This document shows positions 43,289-52,162 of a stretch of 58,893 nt of DNA, in pieces (position 1 is the stretch's first letter; every line of letters begins with the position of its first letter). Source of the DNA: Rhodocyclaceae bacterium (GTDB taxonomy: Bacteria > Pseudomonadota > Gammaproteobacteria > Burkholderiales > Rhodocyclaceae); contig VEQK01000007.1 of NCBI GenBank assembly GCA_018883265.1, positions 1 to 58,893 on the forward strand, written 5' to 3'. Below the pieces are notes generated by a model. It did no database searches. It had not been told where the DNA came from and saw nothing but the letters and a program-made list of their open reading frames with translations. Both the position numbers and the translations under genes were made by a program.

Positions 43289-45244
43289 ATGATTCCCGAA
43301 CTTGGCCAGTTTGCGCTGGCGCTGGCGCTCATGGTGTCCCTGGCGTTGGGAATCCTGGGCCTGGCCGGCCCCCAGTGCCGGATGCCGCTCTGGAGCCGGC
43401 TGGCGCGCCCGTTAGCGCTGATCTGTTTTATCTTCATGGCGGCGGCCTTTACCTGCCTGACCATCAGCTTTGTGGTGAGCGATTTCTCGGTTGCCTACGT
43501 CGCTCAGCATTCCAATACCCGTTTGCCGCTTGAATACCGGTTTGGTGCTGTCTGGGGCGGGCATGAAGGATCGTTGCTGCTCTGGGTCTGTATTCTGTCG
43601 GGTTGGGCGGCTGCCGTGGCGATCTTTTCCCGTTCGCTGCCCACCGAGATGGTGGCGCGAGTGCTGGGTGTGCTGGGTCTCATTGCCTTCGGCTTCATCC
43701 TTTTCATTCTGTTCACGTCCAATCCCTTTGACCGGCTGATTCCGGCGGTAGCAGAAGGGCGGGATCTCAATCCGCTGTTGCAGGATCCGGGCCTGGTTTA
43801 TCACCCGCCGATGCTCTATATGGGCTATGTGGGCTTTTCGGTCGCCTTCGCGTTCTCAATTGCTGCGTTATTGGCTGGCCAACTGGATACGGCCTGGGCA
43901 CGCTGGTCCCGGCCGTGGACACTGGCTGCTTGGATTTTCCTGACGCTGGGCATCGCCCTGGGTTCCAACTGGGCCTATTACGAATTAGGTTGGGGCGGCT
44001 GGTGGTTCTGGGACCCCGTCGAAAATGCCTCATTCATGCCCTGGCTGGTCGGTACTGCCCTGATCCACTCCTTGGCTGTTTCAGAAAAACGTGGCAGCTT
44101 CAAGAACTGGACTGTTCTGTTGGCCATCAGCGCCTTTTCGCTCTCGTTGCTGGGCACCTTCATCGTTCGCTCCGGCGTATTAACCTCCGTCCATGCATTC
44201 GCCGCCGATCCGTCGCGCGGCGTATTTATCCTCTTCTTCCTGGCGCTGGTCATCGGCGGATCGCTCACGCTCTTTGCCTGGCGTGCTCCGGCCGTTGGTA
44301 AAGGCGGATCATTCGCACTGGTATCGCGTGAAACGCTCCTGCTTATCAATAATGTGTTGCTGCTGGCTGGCGCCGCCGCGGTCCTGCTGGGTACGGTTTA
44401 TCCCATGGTGATTGATGCCTTGAACCTGGGTAAGCTCTCGGTCGGTGCGCCTTATTTCAACGCCGTGTTTGTGCCGATCATGTTGCCGTTACTGCTGCTG
44501 TTACCCCTGGGGGTTGCCGCCCGCTGGAAGCAGGACGCCCTGTGGCCGCTGTTCCGATCGCTCAAAATTGAAGGACTTATCGCCATCGTGGCCGCCATGG
44601 TGCTGCCATTACTGATGGGGCACTGGCGCCCGATGGTGGCGCTGAGCACCGGGCTGGCCGTCTGGGTTCTGGCGACCAGCGTGCGGGCGATTATTGTCCG
44701 TGTGCGGGCCAGCCGGCCGCCATTGGCGTTCTGGGGCATGCAACTGGCGCACCTGGGTCTGGCCGTGTTTGTGATCGGCGCAACTTTTGTCAGCAGCTAT
44801 CAGGTCGAGCGTGATGTCAGCATGTCTCCCGGCGACACTGTCACCATTCATGATTTACGACTGACGCTACAGGGTGTTGCCCCGGTGCAGGGCCCGAATT
44901 ACGAGGGTATGCGTGGTGAAGTCACTTTCGGACCCATCAGCGCGCCATCGCAGATTGCTGGTGTTCTGAGTACCGAGAAGCGCACTTATTTTTCGTCGAC
45001 CATGCCGATGACGGAAGTCGGTATTGATAGCAGCCTGACCCGGGATCTTTATGTATCCATGGGAGAATCGACGGGTGACAATGCCTGGGCGGTTCGCGTT
45101 TATTACAAACCCTTTGTCAGCTGGATCTGGGCCGGTTGCTGTTTCATGGCGCTGGGCGGTTTGCTTGCCGCCAGCGACCGCCGTTACCGCATTCGCAAGT
45201 CGACGAGCACAGACGAGATTCGCCAGAAAGAAGAGGCTGTATGA
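43289..45244 (+). CDS. ccmF: Heme lyase CcmF
   Basis: A 651-residue, about 15-helix membrane protein, the CcmF heme lyase subunit that attaches heme b to apocytochrome c on the periplasmic side. The WWD domain is intact (ELGWGGWWFWDPVENASF), as are the conserved blocks YHPPMLYMGYVG and VLTSVHAFAADPSRG. Its stop overlaps the ccmG start (ATGA). First gene of the rightward half of the Ccm system. Confidence 0.95.
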   Translation: MIPELGQFALALALMVSLALGILGLAGPQCRMPLWSRLARPLALICFIFMAAAFTCLTISFVVSDFSVAYVAQHSNTRLPLEYRFGAVWGGHEGSLLLWVCILSGWAAAVAIFSRSLPTEMVARVLGVLGLIAFGFILFILFTSNPFDRLIPAVAEGRDLNPLLQDPGLVYHPPMLYMGYVGFSVAFAFSIAALLAGQLDTAWARWSRPWTLAAWIFLTLGIALGSNWAYYELGWGGWWFWDPVENASFMPWLVGTALIHSLAVSEKRGSFKNWTVLLAISAFSLSLLGTFIVRSGVLTSVHAFAADPSRGVFILFFLALVIGGSLTLFAWRAPAVGKGGSFALVSRETLLLINNVLLLAGAAAVLLGTVYPMVIDALNLGKLSVGAPYFNAVFVPIMLPLLLLLPLGVAARWKQDALWPLFRSLKIEGLIAIVAAMVLPLLMGHWRPMVALSTGLAVWVLATSVRAIIVRVRASRPPLAFWGMQLAHLGLAVFVIGATFVSSYQVERDVSMSPGDTVTIHDLRLTLQGVAPVQGPNYEGMRGEVTFGPISAPSQIAGVLSTEKRTYFSSTMPMTEVGIDSSLTRDLYVSMGESTGDNAWAVRVYYKPFVSWIWAGCCFMALGGLLAASDRRYRIRKSTSTDEIRQKEEAV

Positions 45245-45789
45245 AGCGCATGGGTTGGTTTCTGATTCCGCTGCTGGTCTTTGCCGTTCTGGTCTTCTTT
45301 CTCGCACGCGGCCTGACGAAAGACCCGAAATACGTGCCATCGCCGCTGGTTGGAAAACCGGCGCCGACGTTTAATCTGCCGCAGCTACATGATCCCAAGC
45401 AAACTTTTGCGCCCGAAGATCTCAAGGGCCGGGTCTGGCTGCTGAATGTCTGGGCATCGTGGTGCGTTTCCTGTCGTGAAGAGCACCCGGTACTGGTTGG
45501 CTTCGCGCGAACGCATGGTGATATTCCCCTGATCGGCCTGGACTATAAGGATCAGCGTAATGACGCTATTGCCTGGCTAAAGAAACATGGCGACCCTTAC
45601 GTACTTTCGGTCTTTGATGCCGACGGTCGTGTCGGCATCGACTATGGTGTCTATGGGGTGCCGGAAACGTATGTGATTGATCAGGCCGGTGTCATTCGCT
45701 ACAAACATGTCGGACCGTTAACGCCGGAACTGGTGAAGTCGGTCATTGACCCGATGCTGACCGAGTTGCAGAAAGGGTTGCGTCCATGA
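45241..45789 (+). CDS. ccmG: Thiol:disulfide interchange protein CcmG/DsbE
   Basis: A 182-residue membrane-anchored thioredoxin-fold reductase. The N-terminal helix (residues 3-20) precedes WASWCVSCREEHP with the redox pair C75-V-S-C78, and GVPETYVID supplies the cis-Pro. It keeps apocytochrome CxxCH cysteines or CcmH reduced. The start overlaps ccmF and the stop overlaps the next gene. Confidence 0.93.
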   Translation: MKRMGWFLIPLLVFAVLVFFLARGLTKDPKYVPSPLVGKPAPTFNLPQLHDPKQTFAPEDLKGRVWLLNVWASWCVSCREEHPVLVGFARTHGDIPLIGLDYKDQRNDAIAWLKKHGDPYVLSVFDADGRVGIDYGVYGVPETYVIDQAGVIRYKHVGPLTPELVKSVIDPMLTELQKGLRP

Positions 45790-46826
45790 CCTGGTTTCGC
45801 CCCTTCATCGTGGCCTGGGTTTTGGCCGTGTCAACCATGACCTGGGCGGGAGAGGCGCAACCGCTGGCACAGGATCCGGTGGTTGAGAAACGACTGAATT
45901 CGATTTCCGAAAACCTGCGTTGCCTGGTTTGCCAGAACGAGTCGCTCGCCGGATCACGGGCTGACCTCGCCGAAGATTTGCGTCGCGAAGTACGTAACCT
46001 CATCCTGACCGGAAAATCGGATAAGGAAATTATTGATTTTCTTGTGGCGCGCTATGGTGACTACGTACTCTATGACCCACCGTTCAAAGCCACCACGCTC
46101 TTGCTCTGGGTAGGGCCTTTTGCACTCTTGGTTGGCAGCCTGGGTGGCCTGATCCTTTTTCTGCGTCGTCGCGCTAGGCAGTCTCCACCAATCGCCGACA
46201 CATCAACGGGCGGCGAGATGGCTGACGAGATGGACGAAACCGAGGCAGCCCTCGACAGCAACACGCTGAACCACGCTCAGCCCCGCCGTGGTCGCTGGCT
46301 GCTCTGGCTCCTGTTGCTGCTGATTCCGCTGGGTGCGGTCTCCGTTTACCTGAAGGTTGGTAAACCGGCGGCCATGAACCCCGATGTTGCTCGCCCGACC
46401 CCGGATCCGGAAGTGATGGTGGCGCGTCTGCAGGCCAAGATGGATGCCAACCCGGATAACCCGCAGGGCTGGATGCTACTTGGTCGTGCCTATATGGTTC
46501 TGAATCGCCCTCAGGAAGCCATCAAGGCATACGATCACATCTTGCCGGAAGTGAAAAAAGATCCGCAATTGACGGCAGCTTATGCTGAAGCATTAGCCGC
46601 CTCGGGCAACATGGCCGGCGCGCAACTCTGGATTGATAACGCGCTGAAGCGGGGTAGCAAGGATCCGCAAATCATCTTCCTGGCCGGTGGGCTGGCCTTT
46701 GCCCAGGGTGATAATGCCAAGGCAATTCGTTACTGGAATGACGTATTGAAGCAGCTACCCGCAGGATCGGAAGAGGCTAGATTCGTTCAGGAAAACATTG
46801 CCGAGGCAAAGGCACGACAGAAATAA
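45786..46826 (+). CDS. ccmH: CcmH-CcmI fusion protein
   Basis: A 346-residue fusion. After a signal peptide, the CcmH domain carries LRCLVCQNESLAGS (C46, C49) and LVARYGDYVLYDPP; a membrane helix follows. The rest is CcmI-like: a second helix (WLLWLLLLLIPLGAVSVYL), then TPR repeats (NPQGWMLLGRAYMVLNRPQEAI). It brings the apocytochrome to the heme lyase. The fusion is known in several proteobacteria. A strong terminator follows at once. Confidence 0.92.
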   Translation: MTWFRPFIVAWVLAVSTMTWAGEAQPLAQDPVVEKRLNSISENLRCLVCQNESLAGSRADLAEDLRREVRNLILTGKSDKEIIDFLVARYGDYVLYDPPFKATTLLLWVGPFALLVGSLGGLILFLRRRARQSPPIADTSTGGEMADEMDETEAALDSNTLNHAQPRRGRWLLWLLLLLIPLGAVSVYLKVGKPAAMNPDVARPTPDPEVMVARLQAKMDANPDNPQGWMLLGRAYMVLNRPQEAIKAYDHILPEVKKDPQLTAAYAEALAASGNMAGAQLWIDNALKRGSKDPQIIFLAGGLAFAQGDNAKAIRYWNDVLKQLPAGSEEARFVQENIAEAKARQK

Positions 46827-46861
46827 AAACAGGGCGCACGTACAAAGCGCCCTGTTTTTTT
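46825..46861. terminator. Bidirectional terminator between the two ccm operons
   Basis: AAAAACAGGGCGC (46825-46837) pairs with GCGCCCTGTTTTTTT (46847-46861) around a 9-nt loop. With A-run on one side and T-run on the other it can end both ccmH (rightward) and ccmE (leftward) transcripts. Confidence 0.92.
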
Positions 46862-46879
46862 AAGTGTACGTATGCGGCG

Positions 46880-47326
46880 TTACTTGAGCGTCTTGGAGGC
46901 TTTTTCCACCGCAGCTTTGTCAAGTGCATGCTGGGCTTCAGGCGGCATATAGTTCTCGTCATGTTTGGCCAGCACTTCGCTGGCCTTGAAGGCTTTGCCG
47001 GCGTCATCCAGTTTGCCCTGGGCAACGACTCCCTTACCCTCGCGGAACAGATCGGGCAGGATGCCCGTGTAGGTGACCGGCACGTCATTGGCCGTATCGG
47101 TCACCACAAAGCGGATATTCACGCCGTCGCGCTGCACGCTGCCTTCTTTCACCATCCCACCAATGCGGAAGGCCCGGTGCTTCGGGGCTTCACCGCTGAC
47201 GACCTGAGTCGGGGTGAAAAAGAACACGAGGTTTTCTTCAAAGGCGTTGAGCACCAGCGCAGCAGCGGTACCCAGAACGGCCAGCGCCCCGATGATGAGA
47301 GCAAATCGTTTTTGACGGGGTTTCAT
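46880..47326 (-). CDS. ccmE: Heme chaperone CcmE
   Basis: A 148-residue CcmE with one N-terminal membrane helix and an OB-fold domain. The heme-attachment histidine is H122 in [12 protein letters not shown], with the supporting Tyr at 126. It receives heme from CcmABCD and passes it to CcmF. Last gene of the leftward operon, 6 bp after ccmD. Confidence 0.94.
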   Translation of the reverse strand: MKPRQKRFALIIGALAVLGTAAALVLNAFEENLVFFFTPTQVVSGEAPKHRAFRIGGMVKEGSVQRDGVNIRFVVTDTANDVPVTYTGILPDLFREGKGVVAQGKLDDAGKAFKASEVLAKHDENYMPPEAQHALDKAAVEKASKTLK

Positions 47327-47332
47327 GGCGGC

Positions 47333-47497
47333 TTAAATATCCTGACTTTGCTGAATGTCACGCAGCGCCTGTCGGCGGCGATGACGCACCAGTAAGGGTT
47401 CGGCGAGCATGGTCACAGCGCAAACACCGAAGCTGCCCCAGACATAAAGGCCGTAGCCGCCCATGGCCAGGAAGTCGCTGAGTGATTGCCACTGCAT
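47333..47497 (-). CDS. ccmD: Heme exporter protein CcmD
   Basis: A 54-residue protein with one helix (GGYGLYVWGSFGVCAVTML) followed by a basic segment LVRHRRRQAL, the standard CcmD layout. It stabilises the CcmABC complex with holo-CcmE. ATG 47497 overlaps the ccmC stop. The same frame stays open further upstream, antisense-like to ccmC, and is not coding. Confidence 0.9.
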   Translation of the reverse strand: MQWQSLSDFLAMGGYGLYVWGSFGVCAVTMLAEPLLVRHRRRQALRDIQQSQDI

Positions 47498-48240
47498 TAT
47501 GCGGCCCTCCTGATATCCGGCAGATGTTTGACCCATTCGGTATTGGCTTCGCGTTCCAGCATGATCGCGCGAGCACGCATCAGGGCCACAGCGAGCGTAT
47601 AAGCCCAGAAGGCGAGGGCCATGATTAGCATGCCCCAGAGCATGGTGCTGGCCATGCTGGCGGATTTGGTCAGGGAAACCGATGCACCCTGGTGCAGCGT
47701 ATTCCACCATTTGACCGAGAAATAGATGATGGGTACGTTAACGACACCGACCAATGAAAGCACGGCGCCGGCGCGATCTGCGCGCCGCGGATCGTCAATG
47801 GCTGCATGCAGCGCCATATAGCCCAAGTACAGGAAGAACAGAATCAATTCTGAGGTCAGACGGGCATCCCATACCCACCAGGTGCCCCACATGGGTTTAC
47901 CCCATAAGGCGCCAGTCCATAGCGACAGAAAGGCAAAGAGGGCGCCGGTCGGCGCCAGCGCAGTGGTCATCATGCCCGAGAGGCGTGTGCCGAAGGTCAG
48001 GCCCAGCAGGGACCAGAAGGCCATGACACAATAGATGAACATCGACATCCAGCTGGCGGGCACGTGGATAAAGATGATGCGGTAACCCTCGCCCTGTTGC
48101 GCATCGGTGGGCGCCACAAAGAAGCCGATATAAAGGCCGATGGCGCCAAAAATGGCGGCCAGCAGCCAGAAAACCGGCACCAACTTACCGGCTAGAGGAT
48201 AGAAGGTGCTGGGGGCGCTGAATTTGAACCAGTTAATCAT
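47497..48240 (-). CDS. ccmC: Heme-handling protein CcmC
   Basis: A 247-residue, six-helix WWD-domain protein. WGTWWVWDARLTSELILFFLYLG is the heme-presenting tryptophan-rich loop; conserved His residues flank it (IHVPASWMSMF). It loads heme onto CcmE with CcmABD. 9 bp after ccmB. Confidence 0.94.
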   Translation of the reverse strand: MINWFKFSAPSTFYPLAGKLVPVFWLLAAIFGAIGLYIGFFVAPTDAQQGEGYRIIFIHVPASWMSMFIYCVMAFWSLLGLTFGTRLSGMMTTALAPTGALFAFLSLWTGALWGKPMWGTWWVWDARLTSELILFFLYLGYMALHAAIDDPRRADRAGAVLSLVGVVNVPIIYFSVKWWNTLHQGASVSLTKSASMASTMLWGMLIMALAFWAYTLAVALMRARAIMLEREANTEWVKHLPDIRRAA

Positions 48241-48249
48241 GCCGCTATT

Positions 48250-48936
48250 TTATTCCAATGAGATGCGGAGTGCGGCAGTTGTGGCCCAGGGCGAAAAAGC
48301 GATCGCCAGAACGAGTAGGGCGCCGAGCAGCGAGAGATGGCCGGCCGCGCCTAGACCAGTGATGTAGGATTCGACGGCGCCGGCGCCAAAGATTAGCGTG
48401 GGCACGTACAAGGGCAGCACCAGCAGCGAAACAAGCAATGCGCTACCCCGCGCGCCCAGCGTGAGCGCCGCGCCAATCGCGCCAATCAGTGAGAGCAGGG
48501 GCGTACCGATCAGCAGCGAGAGCATAAGAATGCCAATCGCGTCGGTCGGCAAATCGAACTGCAGGCCAATAACGGGCGCCAGTAATACCAAGGGTAAACC
48601 GCAAACCAGCCAGTGCGCAGTGATTTTGCCCGCAACAAGAATGCTCAAGGGTTCAGGCGAGAGCGCCATCTGTTCCAGTGTGCCGTCGGCGTGGTCGGCG
48701 GCAAACAGGCGTTGCAGACCGAGCAGCGTCGCCAGTAACGCGGCGATCCACATGGCGCCGGGCGCAATCTTACGCAGCAGATCCGGTTCGGGTCCGATAC
48801 CGAGCGGCAGCAGTGTGGTAACGATCACGAAGAAAAAAAGCGCTGTCAGCACCTCCGTCTTGCGCCGCATGACGAGCAGCAGGTCGCGGTTGAGTGCTGC
48901 GAAGTAGGCGGCAAACATGGCGAAGAGCTGCGGCAT
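48250..48936 (-). CDS. ccmB: Heme exporter permease CcmB
   Basis: A 228-residue, six-helix permease of the CcmAB ABC complex. FFFVIVTTLLPLGIGPEPDLLRKIAPGAMWIAALLATLL is the typical N-terminal block. The complex uses ATP to release holo-CcmE from CcmC. It follows ccmA with a 2-bp gap. Confidence 0.93.
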   Translation of the reverse strand: MPQLFAMFAAYFAALNRDLLLVMRRKTEVLTALFFFVIVTTLLPLGIGPEPDLLRKIAPGAMWIAALLATLLGLQRLFAADHADGTLEQMALSPEPLSILVAGKITAHWLVCGLPLVLLAPVIGLQFDLPTDAIGILMLSLLIGTPLLSLIGAIGAALTLGARGSALLVSLLVLPLYVPTLIFGAGAVESYITGLGAAGHLSLLGALLVLAIAFSPWATTAALRISLE

Positions 48937-48938
48937 GA

Positions 48939-49565
48939 TTAGCGGCTCCCAGACAGATTGAGCACAAAGCCGGTAGCACCGGCGCCCAGATCGGGCGTCT
49001 GATGGCTGGTCAGAATGATCATGCCGCCATGATGGAGATGCGTCCTGAGGGATTCCTGAAGGTTGGTGATGGCATTGGTGTCGAGCGCGTTGAAGGGCTC
49101 ATCCAGAATCCAGAGTTTGGCGGCGCGCAGTAGCAGGCGGGCAAGCAGCCCCCGGCGCTTTTGGCCGGCCGACAGGACACGGGCCGGTAAGTGCTGGCGT
49201 CTGGCCAGCCCCATGCGCGTCAACGCGTCTTGAATTGCCGCATCGCTGACAGTCAGGCCGTCCATTGCCATCAGGCTTCGCAGATTCTCGGTAAGAGTCA
49301 GGTCTTCCTTGAGACTCGCATGATGACCCAGATACAACATATCGGTATGGTAGATGCTACGTTGTTTGCTGATGGGGGCGCCGTGCCAGGTCACGCTGCC
49401 AGCGGCGGGCAGGGTCAGGCCGGCCAGAATCCGCAGCAGACTGGTTTTGCCTGCGCCGTTCTCGCCTTGAAGATAGAGCCATTGCCCGGAATTCAGCTGC
49501 ACCGATAGATCGGTAAACAGGGTCTGCGTGCCACGGATGCAGCTGAGATTGCTGGCGACAAGCAT
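48939..49565 (-). CDS. ccmA: Heme exporter ATP-binding protein CcmA
   Basis: A 208-residue ABC ATPase with Walker A G34-E-N-G-A-G-K40, the signature LSAGQKRR and Walker B LWILDEPFNALD. First gene of ccmABCDE. It begins only 14 bp after the cyanophycin synthetase stop on the same strand, so transcription may run in from the cph genes. Confidence 0.94.
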   Translation of the reverse strand: MLVASNLSCIRGTQTLFTDLSVQLNSGQWLYLQGENGAGKTSLLRILAGLTLPAAGSVTWHGAPISKQRSIYHTDMLYLGHHASLKEDLTLTENLRSLMAMDGLTVSDAAIQDALTRMGLARRQHLPARVLSAGQKRRGLLARLLLRAAKLWILDEPFNALDTNAITNLQESLRTHLHHGGMIILTSHQTPDLGAGATGFVLNLSGSR

Positions 49566-49579
49566 GGATCGGATTGTGG

Positions 49580-52156
49580 TCAGTTCGCTTCGGCGATGCG
49601 CTGCTGGATGTGGGCGAGAGCTGCCTCGACCTGATCAACCAGAATCAGACAGACATCGCCTGGTTGTAACTTGGCGAGTGCGGTATCGATAGCGAGAAAC
49701 TCACCTTTGATTTCGTCGATCTCTTTGACCTGGTGGGCTTCAGCCAGACCTTCGCGCAGTAACGCAACGACCTCACCCTCCTCGCGACCGCGCTGGCAGG
49801 CGTCTTCATAAAGCACCACATGATCAAATACGTTGCCCAGAATGCGCGTTTGGCGACGGATGTCGTCGTCGCGGCGATCGCCGGCGCCGCTGATCACCAC
49901 GCTGCGGCGCTTGGCCGGCATATCGTGAATGGTGTCGGCCAGTGCACGGATCGCATCCGGGTTGTGGCCATAATCGGCGATCAGCGTGGCGCCCTTGTAG
50001 TCGAAACGGTTGAAGCGTCCCGGTACCGTATCGGCGTCGCTAATGAAACTGGCCAGGCCGGCGACGATGGCGTCCCAGGAAATGTTCAGCGCCCAGGCGG
50101 CGCCGACAGCGGCCATGACGTTTTCAATCTGGAAAGCAATCTGACCGTTGTCGGTAAGTGGAATATTCTTGAGCGGCAGGCGATACATTGCCGTGCCCTG
50201 TGCTGCGACGATTTCGCCGTTATCGCGATAGATGACGCGATGCCCCTGGGCACGGTGTTTGGCCATCACCGGGTGCGCGGCGCTCTGGGCCGCAAAGAAT
50301 GTCACGTTGCCGGTACAGAAACGCGCCATCCGGGCGACCAGTGGGTCGGCGGCGTTCAACACTGCAGTACCTTCCGCCGAAACGTTCTGGACGATGACCC
50401 GTTTCACGGTCGCCAGTTCGGCCGCCGTGTTAATGAAGTTCATGCCGAGGTGGTCGCCCTCACCGATATTGGTAATGACAGCCACGTCGCAACGGTCGAA
50501 GCCCAGTCCTTCGCGCAGGATACCGCCACGGGCTGTTTCGAGCACGGCAGCGTCCACATCTGGATGCCCCAGCACATTGCGGGCGCTACGCGGACCACTG
50601 CAGTCACCCGTATCAATCAGACGACCATTGGCGTAAACCCCATCCGTGGTGGTCATGCCGATCCTCAGGCCAGTCTGCGCGATCAGGTGGGCAGTCAGGC
50701 GGATGGTCGTGGTCTTGCCATTGGTACCGGAGACGGCGACCACCGGAATGCGGCCGTTGTCGCCGGATGCGAACATCTGGCGAACGATGGCTTCACCCAC
50801 CGGGCGGCCCTTGCCATATGACGGGCTCAAGTGCATGCGCAACCCCGGGGCCGCGTTGACCTCAACAATCCCGCCGCCTTGTTCCTGCAGCGGCTTGTAG
50901 ACGCTGTCGCAAACGACATCGACGCCGCAGATATCCAGGCCAACCATATGCGCCGCCGCTACGGCGCTGGCGGCCAGGTCGGGATGCACGTCATCGGTGA
51001 CATCGGTAGCGGTGCCGCCGGTGCTTAGGTTGGCGTTCTTGCGCAGATTGATGCGGACACCGCGCGGCGGTATCGATTCAGGCGTCATGCCTTGCTCTTC
51101 CAGGGTGGCGAGGCCAATGGCATCTAGGCGAATCTTGCTCAGCGAGGTTGCGTGCCCATCACTACGCAGTGGGTCGCTGTTGATCACGTCGACCAGTTGG
51201 CGAATCGTATGCTGACCATCGCCAATGACGTAAGGCGGATCGCGGCGAGCTGCTGCAACCAGTTCGTTGCCGACGACCAACAGACGAAAATCATGGCCGG
51301 GCAAAAACCGCTCAACGATGACCTCATCGCTGATCTTGAACGCCACCTCAAATGCGGCAGTGATTTGCTCGGTCGTCTGCAGATTCACGGCGACGCCTTT
51401 GCCCTGGTTGCCATCGCGTGGTTTGACGACGACCGGCCCCTTGATCCACGCTGCGGCAGCCAACGCACCTTCAAGCGTCGTGACAACGCGACCCTGCGGT
51501 ACAGCAACGCCGGCTGAGTAGAGCAGGGTTTTTGTCAGATCCTTGTCTTGCGCAATCGACTCGGCAATGGCGCTGGTATGGCTGGTCTCGGCCGCCTGAA
51601 TACGTTTCTGTTTGCTACCCCAGCCCAGCTGGACCATGCTGCCTTCCGTCATGCGGCGGAAAGGAATATTACGGGCAATCGCCGCGTTGACGATGCTGCC
51701 GGTGCTCGGCCCCAGACGAAGATCTTCATCCAGATCGCTCAGTTCATGCAGTGATGCATCCAGGTCGAACATGCGGTCTTCCAGCGCAGTCTGGCAGAGT
51801 CGGAAGGCATGTTCAAAGGCCAGCTTGCCGACGGCTTCTTCACTGTACTCGACAATCGTGATGTAAGTACCTTTTTCAGGTGTCTGAACGGTACGGCTGA
51901 ACGTGACCGGGCAACCTGCTGCGGCTTGCAGCCCGAGTGCGGCGACTTCCAGCGCATGCGCCAGGGTCAGCGGTTCGTTGTGCCCACTAGCGATCAGCGG
52001 CCCCATTTGTGGAAACCGGGCCCGTAGTCGTGTTTCGAAACCGGCAAGATTGGTGATCTGGCATTCGGCTTCGGTGCAGTTGATAAGCGCTTCGATAGCC
52101 GTATGGCGACCCCAGAGGTTGGGGCCACGTAGCGCGCGCAGACGGACGATTTCCAT
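49580..52156 (-). CDS. cphA: Cyanophycin synthetase CphA
   Basis: An 858-residue synthetase that builds multi-L-arginyl-poly-L-aspartate, a nitrogen store. The N-domain starts MEIVRLRALRGPNLWG; an ATP-grasp domain (about 220-470, VVVKPRDGNQGKGV and IVEVNAAPGLRMHL) adds Asp. The Mur-ligase-like domain has an intact P-loop G477-T-N-G-K481-T-T and adds Arg. Length and motifs are those of a complete enzyme. It starts 6 bp after the second synthetase. Confidence 0.93.
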   Translation of the reverse strand: MEIVRLRALRGPNLWGRHTAIEALINCTEAECQITNLAGFETRLRARFPQMGPLIASGHNEPLTLAHALEVAALGLQAAAGCPVTFSRTVQTPEKGTYITIVEYSEEAVGKLAFEHAFRLCQTALEDRMFDLDASLHELSDLDEDLRLGPSTGSIVNAAIARNIPFRRMTEGSMVQLGWGSKQKRIQAAETSHTSAIAESIAQDKDLTKTLLYSAGVAVPQGRVVTTLEGALAAAAWIKGPVVVKPRDGNQGKGVAVNLQTTEQITAAFEVAFKISDEVIVERFLPGHDFRLLVVGNELVAAARRDPPYVIGDGQHTIRQLVDVINSDPLRSDGHATSLSKIRLDAIGLATLEEQGMTPESIPPRGVRINLRKNANLSTGGTATDVTDDVHPDLAASAVAAAHMVGLDICGVDVVCDSVYKPLQEQGGGIVEVNAAPGLRMHLSPSYGKGRPVGEAIVRQMFASGDNGRIPVVAVSGTNGKTTTIRLTAHLIAQTGLRIGMTTTDGVYANGRLIDTGDCSGPRSARNVLGHPDVDAAVLETARGGILREGLGFDRCDVAVITNIGEGDHLGMNFINTAAELATVKRVIVQNVSAEGTAVLNAADPLVARMARFCTGNVTFFAAQSAAHPVMAKHRAQGHRVIYRDNGEIVAAQGTAMYRLPLKNIPLTDNGQIAFQIENVMAAVGAAWALNISWDAIVAGLASFISDADTVPGRFNRFDYKGATLIADYGHNPDAIRALADTIHDMPAKRRSVVISGAGDRRDDDIRRQTRILGNVFDHVVLYEDACQRGREEGEVVALLREGLAEAHQVKEIDEIKGEFLAIDTALAKLQPGDVCLILVDQVEAALAHIQQRIAEAN

Positions 52157-52162
52157 GGATGA

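Noticed and set aside
49820-50821. 333-codon open frame antisense to cphA
   Set aside because: The opposite strand holds the conserved Mur-ligase part of cyanophycin synthetase; the antisense product has no recognisable motif.
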